NCBI GenBank assembly: GCA_032988165.1
Contig: JANTQF010000251.1
Span: 1 to 50,926 of the forward strand
Source: Emmonsiellopsis sp. PD_33
Taxonomy: Eukaryota; Ascomycota; Eurotiomycetes; Onygenales; Ajellomycetaceae
Direction of reading: 5' to 3'
DNA: 50,926 nt
The number at the start of each line of letters is the position of its first letter. Positions within the stretch are counted from its first letter, which is position 1. A program made the translations under genes and the position numbers. The notes below the pieces were generated by a model. That model ran no database searches, was not told the DNA's origin, and saw only the letters and a program-made list of their open reading frames with translations. Of the stretch, positions 23,381 to 34,730 are shown piece by piece.

Positions 23381-24685
23381 ACCTCAAAACTCACAGGAGG
23401 CCAAGTCAACACCCTCAATTCGCGTGTAAATGTCCAGGGACGATTTTTGAGTTGCCTTTGGATTGTGGTACGAGAGCGCAGCAATCTCACAAAATCAGGG
23501 CACATCACTTCTCGAACTTTTCAAGCTAGTCCAGCTTGTCGTTCTCATAATCAGGAGGTGTAAGGGGTCAAGAATCTTCTTTTCACAATCGACAGGCATG
23601 TGGAATTGTCTCTCCCACTCCTCATTCGTTATCACAGTACCTCTCGATTCCAGGCCTGCTCGTCTGTATTCGCCCGTCTCTCAACATTATAGATGGTTTC
23701 ACTCTTGTTATATGGAAACATGCTGTTGTTTCATCTAGTCCCTCGTCTCGAAAGTTGGGTTTTCCGTGGTTACGTCTCAACAGGGCTCGCGGCTTGTGTT
23801 TGCCATCCGGCTCGCTGTAGATACCTGGCATTGGCCTTGGATTTCGATTGGACGCACGTTCCAGGGCTTGGTATTCATACTTCCACTATGTCACTCAAGT
23901 TCTGCAATATGCCTGGCACCAATAATTCCAAGGCAGGAGGGTACTTCAGGGTGCGGAGGTAGGGAAGAAGATCCGGGCAACAGCTAGTCCTTACATTGTG
24001 CCCCTCCTGTTTATTGCTATCCAAGGCTTGATTGAGAACGTGGTAGCAATGGCTGAGTCCCAAGCTGCGTGAGTGTATCCTCATACTCTATCTATAGTTT
24101 ACCATCTTTTGGAAACCTATAACTCACCAGTGTCTCATTCCAGCAATATTCCCGAGCATCGCCTCGGTTGGCAAGGATTGGTGTTGTAGAAGCAAGACTT
24201 GGATGCGGAGGCCTTAACAATCCATCGAAGAGCGAAAAGCAGCCGGTACTATGCAATGGAGTTTCCATACATCAAGAGAAATTTTATCCGCGCATTCGTG
24301 GAAGGAGTCGGACACTCGTATGAGCACGTCTTTAGGGAACCAGAGGAATAAAGGAGACGAGGGTGAGAAAACGATGACACCCAAAATATATCCAAGTTTA
24401 ACGGGGTTTATATAGTACCCAGCCCTGGATGCGTACTATCCACCTAGTCGCAATAATCTCCCTCGCTAATAACCCGTCTCCGTCCTCCTCCTGTCGGCAC
24501 ATTATGTCAGAACGGAGAATGTCCCGGATATAATGGAACGAAGTTTCGAGAGAGCCGAAACGGGGACCGGTACCTCTACCAATAGTGTGTCATTGTTGGA
24601 GAAGATAAAATATCTGCCTTTATCTTACAGGAAGAGACGTTGCTGATTTTTGGAGCACTGTCCCCTTGGCCTATAACTAAACAGA

Positions 24686-25031
24686 ATGTCCTCATCTCAG
24701 CAACCCGAGTGGCTCAGAGCCTTGGCTGAACGCCAGCGTCGCCATCGAGCCGTTATCGAAGTGGTGCAAGTTTCTCCCGGCTACCTCAAGCAATGGGAAA
24801 AAACGCAGCAAAAGCAACATTCGTTCTAAAAAAAGATCTGCAAGTGGAAGAGGTGAAGGGACCGCTAATGGACGACGGTCACCCAGCTCTGGAACCGACA
24901 AATTTCCGCTGCTTTCACAAGAGGCTTCGTCGATCATATTCCGTTTCACGTGCCTGGGCGAAACTGCGTTGCATATTGGCCATCTCCCCGTCGTAATGGG
25001 GGCCCGGGGCATCCGCGGTTGCGCGTCCTAG
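24686..25031 (+). pseudogene. Small broken gene fragment (unrecognised)
   Basis: From the ATG at 24686 a 47-residue frame starts MSSSQQPEWLRALAERQRRH and stops at 24829. A second frame overlapping it continues with SKSNIRSKKRSASGRGEGTA and KFPLLSQEASSIIFRF up to a stop at 25031. The two read like one protein broken by a frameshift. No known family is seen. Confidence 0.35.
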
Positions 25032-25547
25032 ATACTTGATGCCATTATTGGTTGGGGTCGCTGGAGGCCTTGTTGAGAACTCGAGAACGAAAAGCAACAA
25101 GTCCTATGCAATTGGATACTGCAATAAGCCAATAAGAATGAAGTGTCCATTCATTCTTTGGTGGCAGCACTCCATAATATCGGTGTTCACATCCAATGCA
25201 TTTGTAAAAAATGCTTTGCGTCGGATCAAGTCCTACGCAATGGGGTACTACTACGTTGCACAAGCAGCTAATACCAACTGTTATTCCCCTGCCTCTTTTT
25301 GCAGTAATACACATGTTCGAATTTATATTTCCTCCGGTTACGGAGTTGGCTATACCAGGGGGCGTATCCAGGGGACGTATCCAGGGGAATTATTGCCCTG
25401 TTATCACGCCCAGAAGGAGCTGGGCCCCTTGATAGGCACCAAGAACTAGCCGACATTTGTGATTGAATCAGGTTGGTCGGAGTCATTGAGACTCGATGAC
25501 AATATGAACCTATAGCTAGTTGAGGAAATGGGCCAGTCAACGGCACA

Positions 25548-25979
25548 GTGATTATCCGCTGGCATGTGGTTACAAACACAAATCAGGTCAGGGGTAATGC
25601 GGGATTTTACAGTATGGATAGTACAATTGGGATTCCCACGCTAGGCCAACAATTGACCATCTTTCCAACACCGCCATCGCAACAAGCGGCTATACAGACG
25701 ATAACGTTTACGAAGGGTAGAGTGATCCCGTGTTCCGCCGGCGATAATGGATCAATGGCGACCGGAACTGCGTCGTCAACATATGTTGGTTGGTGGTGCG
25801 GCAAGCATTGCCCACTCTTCAGTCTTACACTTCAGTCTTATACCGGAAAATCGCATGTTGCTGCCTCTTCCTACGTGTTAGCCGATATATGGCAAGCAGT
25901 TACAGACGGGAGACCCTGTTTTCTTGTGGGAATGGTTAGAAGAGGCATATCAGATGAACCCAAAGTCACTTCACTCTAA
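25548..25979 (+). other. Hypothetical open frame, 143 codons
   Basis: This frame is open for 143 codons, with segments such as SYTGKSHVAASSYVLADIWQ, but its start is embedded in non-coding sequence and no family is recognised. Just upstream, 25356-25388 has a tandem CGTATCCAGGGG repeat (two copies). It may be a chance frame in the graveyard region. Confidence 0.2.
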
Positions 25980-26431
25980 TTTCAAAACACTTTGATTAAC
26001 AATGGTGTTTTGACTGGAAGGCATCACCGCGTTCGCGGCCCTGGTGATCGCCGCTTGCAAGCCAAGTTGAAGTTGGGTGATCTCCAAAATTTGAAATTAT
26101 TCCAACGTATTACTTCCATTTCTATCGACGAGTGCAATGGAGATATTGTCACCCACATTGCGAACCGGCACAAGGCGGTCAAGATATCACACATCATGGA
26201 TGCCACCTCCCGTATAGTTGGCTTCACCACTGTTTTCTGAGCAGTATTGGGGACCACGCATCCCATTCAAGTTTAATTCAGAATTTCCTCCAGGGCCACC
26301 GTACGAAGTCGGACAGGTGGGGGGCCTTGCGGACAGGGCCGTGGAAGTTCTCAATGTTTTACTAATTAATGGACTGGCGTGAGGATTAGGGTGCATGGGG
26401 TGACCCGTTAGCACTTGACACTTTCAGTCCC

Positions 26432-26586
26432 TCCCTGTATGGATATAACAGGGAGCAGATGATCGATCTTGTTGAAGATAACCACCTTGGAATGGTAATT
26501 TACAACGACCTACATTCCAACTCAAAATATGCTACTGTATGTATCCCTCTAACTTCCTGATACTATACTCTCGACTCTAAATGCAG
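26432..26586 (+). pseudogene. Exon fragment plus 50-bp intron-like block shared with the 42-kb pseudogene
   Basis: The frame SLYGYNREQMIDLVEDNHLG, then MVIYNDLHSNSKYAT, runs into a block at 26537-26586 that begins GTATGTATCC, has CTAAC and ends ATGCAG, as an intron would. The protein part aligns with RLYRSDERELTRILGDEDLG on the minus strand near 42.3 kb. The 50-bp block is 44/50 identical to 42206-42255 (minus strand). The sequences to the right do not match. A possible continuation (26695-26910) holds a hydrophobic segment (YILPILFASIPIVPSHMVY), unrecognised. Confidence 0.45.
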
Positions 26587-26910
26587 TTTCTAACCTATGT
26601 TTTGGTTAGCACAATCACATTTGGATGTATTATCAGTATTTCCTTATACTGGGGGCAGCATACATAGGACTTTTGAAGGCCTCCTACTCAAACCATGGCA
26701 GGTAACCGGAATTGCCACTTTGGTTTGCATCATCAGCATGTAGCCATTTTTGGCAGACTAAATGAGGCAGAGGAAAACAATTCAGGGGCTTGGGACTATA
26801 TTCTTCCTATCCTGTTTGCCAGCATCCCCATCGTCCCCTCACATATGGTTTACACATGGATACCCGAAGTGCAAGCTTATCTAAAGATTGCAGAACACTC
26901 ATTGATCTAA

Positions 26911-27814
26911 TCTAAGGCAGGTCATCAGCTGCAGGCAATTCCATTCGGCTTGTTGCAGAATTATACTAAATCAGGCCGAGCTAGACTGAGGGGTTCATAG
27001 GTTGCTGTGCAGTCACATCGACAAGATCACACAATAGTTAGATTGATCTCTCTCTCTCGCTAGATAGCAATACAAGAGATCTTTCCCTTCCCGCAAATCA
27101 TCCCTTTAGAATCAGCCCCAATCTTCCATTCCATAGCCGACATTTACGTCGGCGATTGAGAATATAACCCTGGCGGGGGGATATGAATTGTAGGAGAATA
27201 ATAGACGGACTAGAAAATAGGTTCCCACGTATATGAGGTTGGAAGAAGGAGAAGGAGAAAGAGAAAGAGAAAAGAAGCAAACCCCGAGAAAATGCAGAAG
27301 GTGGCGTGGTTAGGAGAGGGATGGAGTTTGAAATGGGGACGAAAAGGAAAATTTGGATGGTGAATATGCTCCATCAAGAGAAGAAAAGGAAATAAGTAAG
27401 GTTCGTAAATCACCCTCTCGCGCGGGGTTGTATAATTGAACGGAGAAACAAAAAGGGGGCAAAATGCATGCATGCAGCGTGGAGTAAGTATGAAGTAGTG
27501 ATGGAGGGATGAAGTGGACATAAAAAGCAAGACAGGCAAAGTGGGTAGTCAATCGGTAGTGGTATAGATGATGCCAAAAAGGAAAAGAAAAAGAGGTAAA
27601 AAAGCTGAAAACAAAACGAACAGCCACCGAAAAGGGGTAATTATCATAAGTAAAAATAAGGGGTAAAAACCTTCCCTTCCACATACCGCAAAAACAGAGC
27701 AGATCAAATCATCACACATAATCCCACATAAAAACCAGTCACCCCCCTCCCTTCCCTTCCCGCCTTATTCAAAGACAAAAACAAAAAACCAAAACCAATA
27801 AAAACGAACAACAA
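26911..27814. other. Gene-free stretch, probable 3' region of the PH-domain gene
   Basis: The plus strand is purine-rich, with GA runs at about 27237-27280. Open frames on the minus strand here are Phe/Ser/Leu-rich artefacts of that composition. Part is probably the 3' untranslated region of the gene ending at 27815. Confidence 0.5.
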
Positions 27815-30685
27815 TCACCCCCTATCAACAACAGCAACCGGCACCCTCGGCCCACCCCCGACCTCCCCCGCCTCCACCCCCCTCAACAAACTCCCCTCCG
27901 CAAACTGGCTCCCCTGAGAAAGATCCAGCATCGGCCTCCCAATCACATTCCGATCCCCCGTCGCCACCCCGCGGCCCGTATCATGCCAGCCCTGCGCCGT
28001 GCCGGCCTTTGCTGAGCGCGCGAGCAGGCCCATTGGCGCGAAGGGGGAGTCTCCATCGGCCGTTGCAAGCGGCAACGGGGGCGGCGGCTGTTCATGCGGG
28101 CTGTTGAACGAAATGGCCCGCTGGCGAAGGATGCTCCGGGCCGTCGTGGGACGGCCGCCGTTGGGGGACCAAGAGGCTTGCGGGGTCGTTTCTGGTGAGT
28201 GCGGAGTACTACTATATGCGGCGGAGGTTGGTTTCCGCCAGGTGGTTGAGCTGGGCACGATGATTGCGCCGGGGAGTAGTTCGGGGCCCGTGGCGACTTC
28301 TACGAGCGGCACGCCGGAGCCGACGGTTACGCCGCGGCCCTTGCGCGCGTGTTGGGGCGCTTCTTGGTAGGTGGGGGTTAGATCGATGAGGGGTTTGGGT
28401 TTTTGTTTTGTGGATTTTGAGCGGGAGAAGGCGGTAGTGCCAGTTGTGCTGTCGCGGGGGCTATTGGGGATTGGTAGCGGTGGTGTTGAGTAATCGCGGC
28501 TGCTGCGGCGGCTGGAGCGGTCGCTGTGGGGGTAAGGGTGTTCGGAGGCGAGGTTGTTTAGCAGGCCGTGGCCGGTAAAGGGTTGGGAGAGGTCCTTGTC
28601 GCGGTCTTCGAGAGCTTTTTTGCGTTGGGTGTATGTTCGGCCTAGGAGGCCGGAGGAGGAGAAGGGTTCCGGGTCGGAGGCTGTGGAGGATTCTTTCACA
28701 GTGGCTTTGCGGGAGGGGGGTTTTACGCTCATTCGGTCGGGGTCGATGGCGGATCTAGTTACGGGGGGCTGCTGTGGACGAACAGAGCGAGCGCGCGAGG
28801 GGGCTTTGCTGTCTTTGTAGCGTGACGGTTTTTGAGGGCTCGACTCGATATTCCACGATGATGGGTCCATGTCGAGCAGTGGTTGGAACGAGCCGATTTG
28901 ATACGGAATGGAGGAGCTAGAATTGCGTCGCTCAGATTTTTGATTTGCCGCCTTTGGCGCCTTCGAGTTCGAAGCAGACTGCTTCTTCTCCTCCTTCTCC
29001 CCCTCACCCAGCACATTGACCAGATACCAGCTCCGCCACTGCTGAACAGCCCTATACCACGCCAACCCGGTCTCCTGATCATTCGTCGCAAAGTAATGGA
29101 CAAAGTTCTCTGTAGTCAGGAACATGTTCGATTTCTGCTGACTCTTTACCGCAAAACATATCTTCTTTGGCGCCCTCACTTTCTTCGCCGCCTCGCGCGA
29201 TGTAGGCGAGTAAATATCAAAGTCAGACAAGTGGCAGATATTCGTAGATTCGGCGCCCTGCTTCTTCGCGACAACCACCTGGCCGTCCGACCGTAGAGTG
29301 ATCCATCGCTTGTCCCATTTCCCAGAGCGCTGAGAATGGTACATATGAAACGACGATTCCGACGGCTGCTTGCGCGGCGCAGATTTCACATCTAACCCTT
29401 CCCTTTCACGACTGTCAGGTATCCCAGAAACAATCAGATGATTTTGCGAATCACTGTCCCACGAATTCATAACATCCCGCACGTGTTCGTACTTCCGCAA
29501 CGGCCGTTCTAGACCCAGTTGCTTGAAGGATTCCAGAAGAATCGCCGTCTGGGGTTCGATATTCTCCGCCAGGCAGTTTGCGGCAGAGTATAAAAGATCC
29601 TGGACATTCGTGCTCGGTGTTATCGGCAAGGAAATAAACGAGTCGTTGCAGGTGACAAGCACCTTTCTCTCCCCCGCATTAACGGCAGAAATAGGCGCGT
29701 CGTTCCCAGAAACAACCTTGATATCCTCGGGCCGCATGGGCTGTGGGGACGAGATCAAATTCTTTAGCTTCTCGCGACCGCCACCATTCAGCTTCGAGTT
29801 CGAGTTCGAGTTCGAGTTCGAGGTAGAATCATGGGCTCGCATCCGCGAGAGGAACCCGCTACCCTTGGTCTTCGCCGACTTGATGGACGGCTGTCTTGGA
29901 TTCGGCCCGTTATGGCGCGCCGTAGCCCTCTCGTGCGCCGCCAGCTCCTCATTCGTTATGTCTTGAACGTCCACGATGGACTTTGGTTCGACGATGTTGC
30001 GCAACCTGCTGGGCGTGGTTGGGGTGTTGAGTGAATCACTCGTGCCACTCCGCACATTGGCGCGGTTGACGTCAATGTTGATCCGGGGGCGGCGGCTGGG
30101 GTTTTCCATCGCGGGCGCACTGTTGGGTAAACACTCCCGCGATGGCCCACCGTTCTCTGCCCCGCTATCTATAGACGAGTCATTTCGCATGTTTTGATTT
30201 CGAGGCTGCACAGGACCCTGACCATGACCATGCGACGTGTGCACCCTTGATACACCCTCCCTACTAGAGGCAACGCCATTCTGCCTCCTCGTATCCTTCA
30301 GCGCCCCTTCCGGCGCGCCATCTAGATAATCTCCCTGTGTATGTGGGCGGGTGGGTGGCATCGCTGCTGCGGGCGGCAGAGGGGGTGGGGGGACAGAATT
30401 GACCGCCTTGGTCGCACCAGGTTTCGCGTGTCGATATCTCGACATGCTCCGCTTGATCGATTCATTCTGTGTCTTGGTCGGCGAGGACTGCTCGGGATTG
30501 ACGGGCAGCGGGGGAACAGCGGGGGTCTGTTCGAAACTGCGTGCTCCACCGTCCTGGATGGTCTTTGCCTGGGCGGCCTTCCTGACAGAGCGGTATCTGG
30601 AGAACTTTGGCGGCGATTGGACTGGCTGCTGGGTCACGGCGTGGGAGGAGGAGGACGAGGTGCTCGGGGGGTGGGGACGGTCCAT
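27815..30685 (-). CDS. RA-like and PH domain protein, 956 residues
   Basis: A single uninterrupted frame. Residues 1-335 are disordered, with many Ser, Pro and basic residues. Residues about 340-421 look like a Ras-association-type ubiquitin fold (KVLVTCNDSF ... QNHLIVSG). Residues about 444-554 form a PH domain (SSFHMYHSQRSGKWDKRWIT ... ETGLAWYRAVQQW), with the conserved tryptophan at 544. The tail is disordered with basic and proline-rich patches. An RA-PH tandem occurs in adaptors that bind Ras-like GTPases and phosphoinositides at membranes (MRL/Grb7 architecture); fungal proteins of this type are mostly uncharacterised. Such a role at the cell cortex is inference. A (Ser-Asn)n run at residues about 288-297 is encoded by a hexanucleotide repeat. 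The start ATG at 30685 is the first in frame. Confidence 0.9.
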   Translation of the reverse strand: MDRPHPPSTSSSSSHAVTQQPVQSPPKFSRYRSVRKAAQAKTIQDGGARSFEQTPAVPPLPVNPEQSSPTKTQNESIKRSMSRYRHAKPGATKAVNSVPPPPLPPAAAMPPTRPHTQGDYLDGAPEGALKDTRRQNGVASSREGVSRVHTSHGHGQGPVQPRNQNMRNDSSIDSGAENGGPSRECLPNSAPAMENPSRRPRINIDVNRANVRSGTSDSLNTPTTPSRLRNIVEPKSIVDVQDITNEELAAHERATARHNGPNPRQPSIKSAKTKGSGFLSRMRAHDSTSNSNSNSNSKLNGGGREKLKNLISSPQPMRPEDIKVVSGNDAPISAVNAGERKVLVTCNDSFISLPITPSTNVQDLLYSAANCLAENIEPQTAILLESFKQLGLERPLRKYEHVRDVMNSWDSDSQNHLIVSGIPDSREREGLDVKSAPRKQPSESSFHMYHSQRSGKWDKRWITLRSDGQVVVAKKQGAESTNICHLSDFDIYSPTSREAAKKVRAPKKICFAVKSQQKSNMFLTTENFVHYFATNDQETGLAWYRAVQQWRSWYLVNVLGEGEKEEKKQSASNSKAPKAANQKSERRNSSSSIPYQIGSFQPLLDMDPSSWNIESSPQKPSRYKDSKAPSRARSVRPQQPPVTRSAIDPDRMSVKPPSRKATVKESSTASDPEPFSSSGLLGRTYTQRKKALEDRDKDLSQPFTGHGLLNNLASEHPYPHSDRSSRRSSRDYSTPPLPIPNSPRDSTTGTTAFSRSKSTKQKPKPLIDLTPTYQEAPQHARKGRGVTVGSGVPLVEVATGPELLPGAIIVPSSTTWRKPTSAAYSSTPHSPETTPQASWSPNGGRPTTARSILRQRAISFNSPHEQPPPPLPLATADGDSPFAPMGLLARSAKAGTAQGWHDTGRGVATGDRNVIGRPMLDLSQGSQFAEGSLLRGVEAGEVGGGPRVPVAVVDRG
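29793..29822 (-). repeat. In-frame hexanucleotide repeat
   Basis: Five copies of TTCGAG (plus strand) encode alternating Ser-Asn in the disordered region of the RA-PH protein. A length change would alter the protein by two residues per unit without a frameshift. Confidence 0.9.
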
Positions 30686-31717
30686 GGCGGGCGGAAAGGC
30701 GTAGTTGAATTGGGTAGATGTGTCTTTTCCAGTGTCATAAACGCGTAGGGCCCATCGTCTCGCGGTGTCTGCATCCGCAACGGGTCAAGAAGGGCTCCTG
30801 AGCAGAGATGATGGCGGCGTGGTGTCCCAGCCCAGGTTGCGCATTGGTTGCACGACAGCCGCCGGTGCGACGAATTCGAGACAAGCGAGATAAAGACGGA
30901 CGGCAGAGAGCAGCCCGCAGCTGGACGGCGGGAGTTGGAATGTAAATAATATTAATAACTACCCGGGCGGGTGGGATTTCTTTCAGGGTGGCGCGCGGAT
31001 TGTTGGATTGTTGTCTGCGGCGTCGGAATACGCGGGGCCAGCAGCAAGCAACTCAAGCCGCAATGGCAGATCAGACCCGCCAGCTGCAAGTTATCCTGAT
31101 TCCCGCTGGAATTGAAGCGTCAGATCGCGAGCTGGAGATGTTTAATTGGGACAATTGGCGATCTCGTCGGTGGCTCGCCTTCAATCAAGGCTGGTCCGAT
31201 TTTTCTGCCGTCGATCGAGATCTCGCGCGGGACTCAATTGGGCGCCACCAGGGCTGAAGAAAGAAAAGCAGCAAGTTGTAACTCGTATTCAACTCGGTGG
31301 TTGGGATTTGAATTGATGTTGTTGTTGTTCAGGGTCAAGATGAAAGAAGTCAACGAGGGTGGCTTCACTAATGTTGGTGGCGGCTGCAGGGGATTTTAAT
31401 CTAATTTGATATTTACGCCCGCTTCTGGGCGCAATTTGACATATCTTAAACTACGGAAGAATCACAGCTGGGCTCTAATAGCAGTAAATAAATATCCGAG
31501 ATATCTCGGAATACTTTCTGATGTCACGCCAGGATCGGCACCCTGGCTTGGGAGTTGACAGCCGCTGAATCCCTGCATCATTAGACATTCATTCTATTGT
31601 CTGGGAATTGGGAAAAGCCGGTTTCTGCGCTGCCAGAGCGGTTAGCTGGATCACTAGACAGCCCACCGGCGGCGTGGCATGCCCTTGCTTGGCCAGGTCG
31701 GGATGATATCTTGTTTT
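30686..31717. other. Promoter-side intergenic region of the PH-domain gene
   Basis: No supported gene. A frame at 30988-31257 (+) has no recognisable content. The region has normal CpG and ends at the MULE target-site duplication. Confidence 0.5.
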
Positions 31718-31725
31718 GAAGACGG

Positions 31726-31766
31726 GGGTGTTTCTATTCTACCAACACCTAGCGGTAAAAAATTTC
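31726..31766 (+). repeat. Left terminal inverted repeat of the MULE
   Basis: It starts GGGTGTTTCTATTCTACC. Compared with the reverse complement of 34566-34606, 30 of the first 40 positions agree. Eight of the ten differences are transitions, in line with the hypermutation of the interior. Confidence 0.88.
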
Positions 31767-32779
31767 AATACATTCATATGGGTCAGGTATGCTCACTTAA
31801 CTACCAAGACACTAACCCACCAAATTTTAGGTGTGTTTTGATTATTTTTCTCCTAAATGTGTTCCTGAACTATTCTTCTCCTATATCTCACCATCTACAC
31901 AGTTTTTTCAACAATAATATCACAATATTATCAAATTTAATAATAATAGATTCTCATGCCTCTAAACCTGCTACTACCTCTATACCTACCTCTATACCCT
32001 CTATGCCTGCCTCTACCTACAGCTTAATGCCTGCTGCACTGCTACTAAGCATACCAGTAAATATTAAAGTAATGAAAGAATGATTCTTTATACTTCATGA
32101 ATCAATTTCTCTTTCAACTGCCTCCTTTTCTATATACTGACCTTATATTGATAATTTCTGAATAAGTAATAAGAAAAATTGCACCTCTGATTGAATTACT
32201 GAGTATTTTTACTGTCAATTGTACTAGAAGAAAGACTACCAGTTAAAAGTCTCTCAATGGCAGCATTATATGTCCTCTCAATCTGCAATTAATTGTGGAA
32301 TAACTATGAAAATGGTCTATTATATAGAAAATAGGATAGTTAAGGCCTCCTACAATAACTAGATCTCTAAATACTATTATATACTGCTGAATGTTAACTG
32401 AATGAAAAAGAATAGCACTGTATGTATTTTTATAGAGTAAGAGATAGGAAAAGATTATAAAGTGTTATATATTAGATGTAATATAATTCAGGTAAAAAAT
32501 CAACTACTTTTTAATGCTAGTAATAGCTCCTATCTCAACCTGAAAGACTACTATAATGCTGGCACTGTATATAAGGTAGAGAATAAAAATAAAAAGCTTC
32601 TAGGCTGTCAAAATAATACCTGGTAGAACCAGTATTTAAAGGCCTATAAGTAATTAATGAAAAATAAATATAAGATTAAAGAGATTCATGTAATTTAAGA
32701 ATATGATGATTAGAAATTCTCTATCTCATTCTATAAATTTCTAGTTATTTACATACTAATTCATGAGATATTAATAATC

Positions 32780-34300
32780 TCTAAGTGAAGAATTAAATAC
32801 TCTAGTTTTTACTCTCCCTAAATGGCTTTAAATCCTCACCCACTGTGGCTTCCTTATTCTCATGGATGCCACTTATAAAACTAACAAGCTTGAGTGGCTT
32901 CTATATATACTTATAGTTTGCAATGAATATAACTCCTAACATTCAGTGATATACTTCCTTATTAAGTAAGAAGATAGTGATATTATAGTAGCATGCCTCT
33001 AAAAAATTAAAAGGTGGTGTGAAAATCAATGATTGCTTTGCTACATACTTATGGATGATAGTACTAGTAAATACTGCTCATTTTATATATATTTTTACTA
33101 GTTTTTTCTGACTTATCTATCTTTATTAATATAGGTGAGTAATCTACTATTTGTAAGGCATTTTACAGCCTTCTGAATAGTGAACTTGAACCTATCTACC
33201 TACTCTGCTATATTCATTTAGAATAGACATTAAATAGACATTTTACCAGTCTGATGAATAAAAAACCCCTCTATCATCTTCTTACTGTATTAAAATACTG
33301 TTAAATTTGTGCTAGATGTGAAGAATCAGTTAATCTAGCAATTAGAATGATATAGAGTAAGAAAATGAAGAAATATATTAAAAAGAAGTAATTTAATATA
33401 ATAAAAATATAGGTGAATTATGCCTGCACTCACTTATATCTCCTACTACAGATTAATCATTAATTATATTAATTTACTGAGCTATATTAATTAAATCTGA
33501 TTTATTAGATTATCTCTATGAATCTCATTGAATCCTAATATGCCTTTCTAAAGCTAAATAATAAATAGATCATACAGCACTAAAGTATTAAGAGGATCTA
33601 TATGTATGTATCTCATATAGCTATCTTGTAGGATTGTAAGATGAAGATAACTACATATAATTTCTATATAAAGTATATCTTTACTGTCATTAAGATTTCT
33701 TAATTATGATGATTTTCTTACCTAGTTCAGCAGCTTCTTATTGGCCAGCTAAACCAGGCACAGAAGAATAAGGATATAGAACTTCAAGAGGTAAAGAATG
33801 AATTACATTATATCTGCCTTTTTTATTACTAATATTAGTTACCTTATATTTATATATTTAAATAGCATATGATTCTATAGGTAATTGAGGATCATCATTA
33901 GGATATCTGGTCCTAAATGTGGGAAGATAGTAGCTTTAAGCTATATAAATCTACATTTAAGACCTATATCAATAATGAGATCTATAAGATGATAGGGGTA
34001 CTAGTAAAGTAGAAGCTAGAGATTAGGGAGATATTAGAATCTCTAATGATAGTATATTACTACCTTGAAGACTCAACTACTGATTGACCTGAGGATACCT
34101 GTAATATAGGTATTAATCAGTAAATAGAGAGTCTCAAGATTATTACTAACAGTATATGTAGGAAAGCTGCTGAGGATCTCATTCAGTAGCTTCATCTAGT
34201 ATTATAGAAGGTAGTTATAGAATTAAACTCTCAGTAATATTATATGAGGCCTCAGCTATTAGTTCCTGAGTTTGAATTAGATGATTCTACAGTGAAGGGG
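32780..34300 (+). pseudogene. MULE transposase remnant
   Basis: The plus strand gives the MULE transposase signature in order. LMDATYKTNKLEWLLYIL (ATG at 32862) has the first catalytic Asp. EDSDIIVACL and IKRWCENQ lead to MDDS at 33051-33062 with the second Asp. Then come LCYIHLE, ARCEESVNLAI and MNLIES (Glu codon at 33530-33532), the third acidic residue. A Gln-rich helical C-terminal part (LLIGQLNQAQKNKDIELQEV) lies near 33,731-33,795. Stops replace Trp and Gln codons and the frame shifts at least once. The catalytic residues survive, but the protein cannot be made. Confidence 0.88.
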
Positions 34301-34565
34301 TGATTTTCATTAATTTTCTATTAATTCTGGAGTTACCAGGCATTTTTTATATGTAATATCCAAGGGGGCATTGAAATATAGTGAAATATAATGAATATAA
34401 TGAAGAATCTCATGAAGAATACTATATAAAAAAAACATTGATTTCTTGGATGAATTTTTGGGTGAAATGGGCATTGAGACAGCTGGCTGGCAAAAACACA
34501 CTAAAATATAGGGGATCTGGTTGCCAAGTGTTGGCATTACAATACTGGGCAAAAATGTTGGCGCG

Positions 34566-34606
34566 AAAATTTAATACTGCCAAGTGTCAGCAAAATAGAA
34601 ACATCC
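34566..34606 (-). repeat. Right terminal inverted repeat of the MULE
   Basis: Read on the minus strand it starts GGATGTTTCTATTTTGCTG and continues ACACTTGGCAGTA, matching the left end. The TSD copy GAAGACGG follows at 34607-34614. Confidence 0.88.
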
Positions 34607-34730
34607 GAAGACGGCGGCAAACAGCAGCATGTTTTTTTATTCTCCGTAAACAATGGCTGAACCATGGTCCTCTTCCGCCTCAATCCATATCCATTATCCC
34701 GACAGGATGTAATCGCGCTGTATATACAAC

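Larger units (their letters stand above)
31726..34606 (+). mobile_element. Complete, degenerate Mutator-like (MULE) DNA transposon
   Basis: The element is 2,881 bp. It is flanked by an 8-bp direct repeat GAAGACGG (31718-31725 and 34607-34614) and begins and ends with inverted repeats of about 40 bp. Inside, the plus strand carries a decayed MULE transposase. Base composition is very AT-rich and I saw no CpG except in the outer ends. An 8-bp duplication is at the short end for MULEs (usually about 9), and neighbouring bases do not extend it. The right end lies 125 bp from the stop codon of the MAT2B-like gene. Confidence 0.88.

Noticed and set aside
29523..29966. Plus-strand frames antisense to the RA-PH gene
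   Set aside because: The 956-codon minus-strand frame with two domains explains the region.
31679..32083. 134-codon plus-strand frame spanning the left MULE end
   Set aside because: It starts outside the transposon and crosses the inverted repeat, so it cannot be an original gene.
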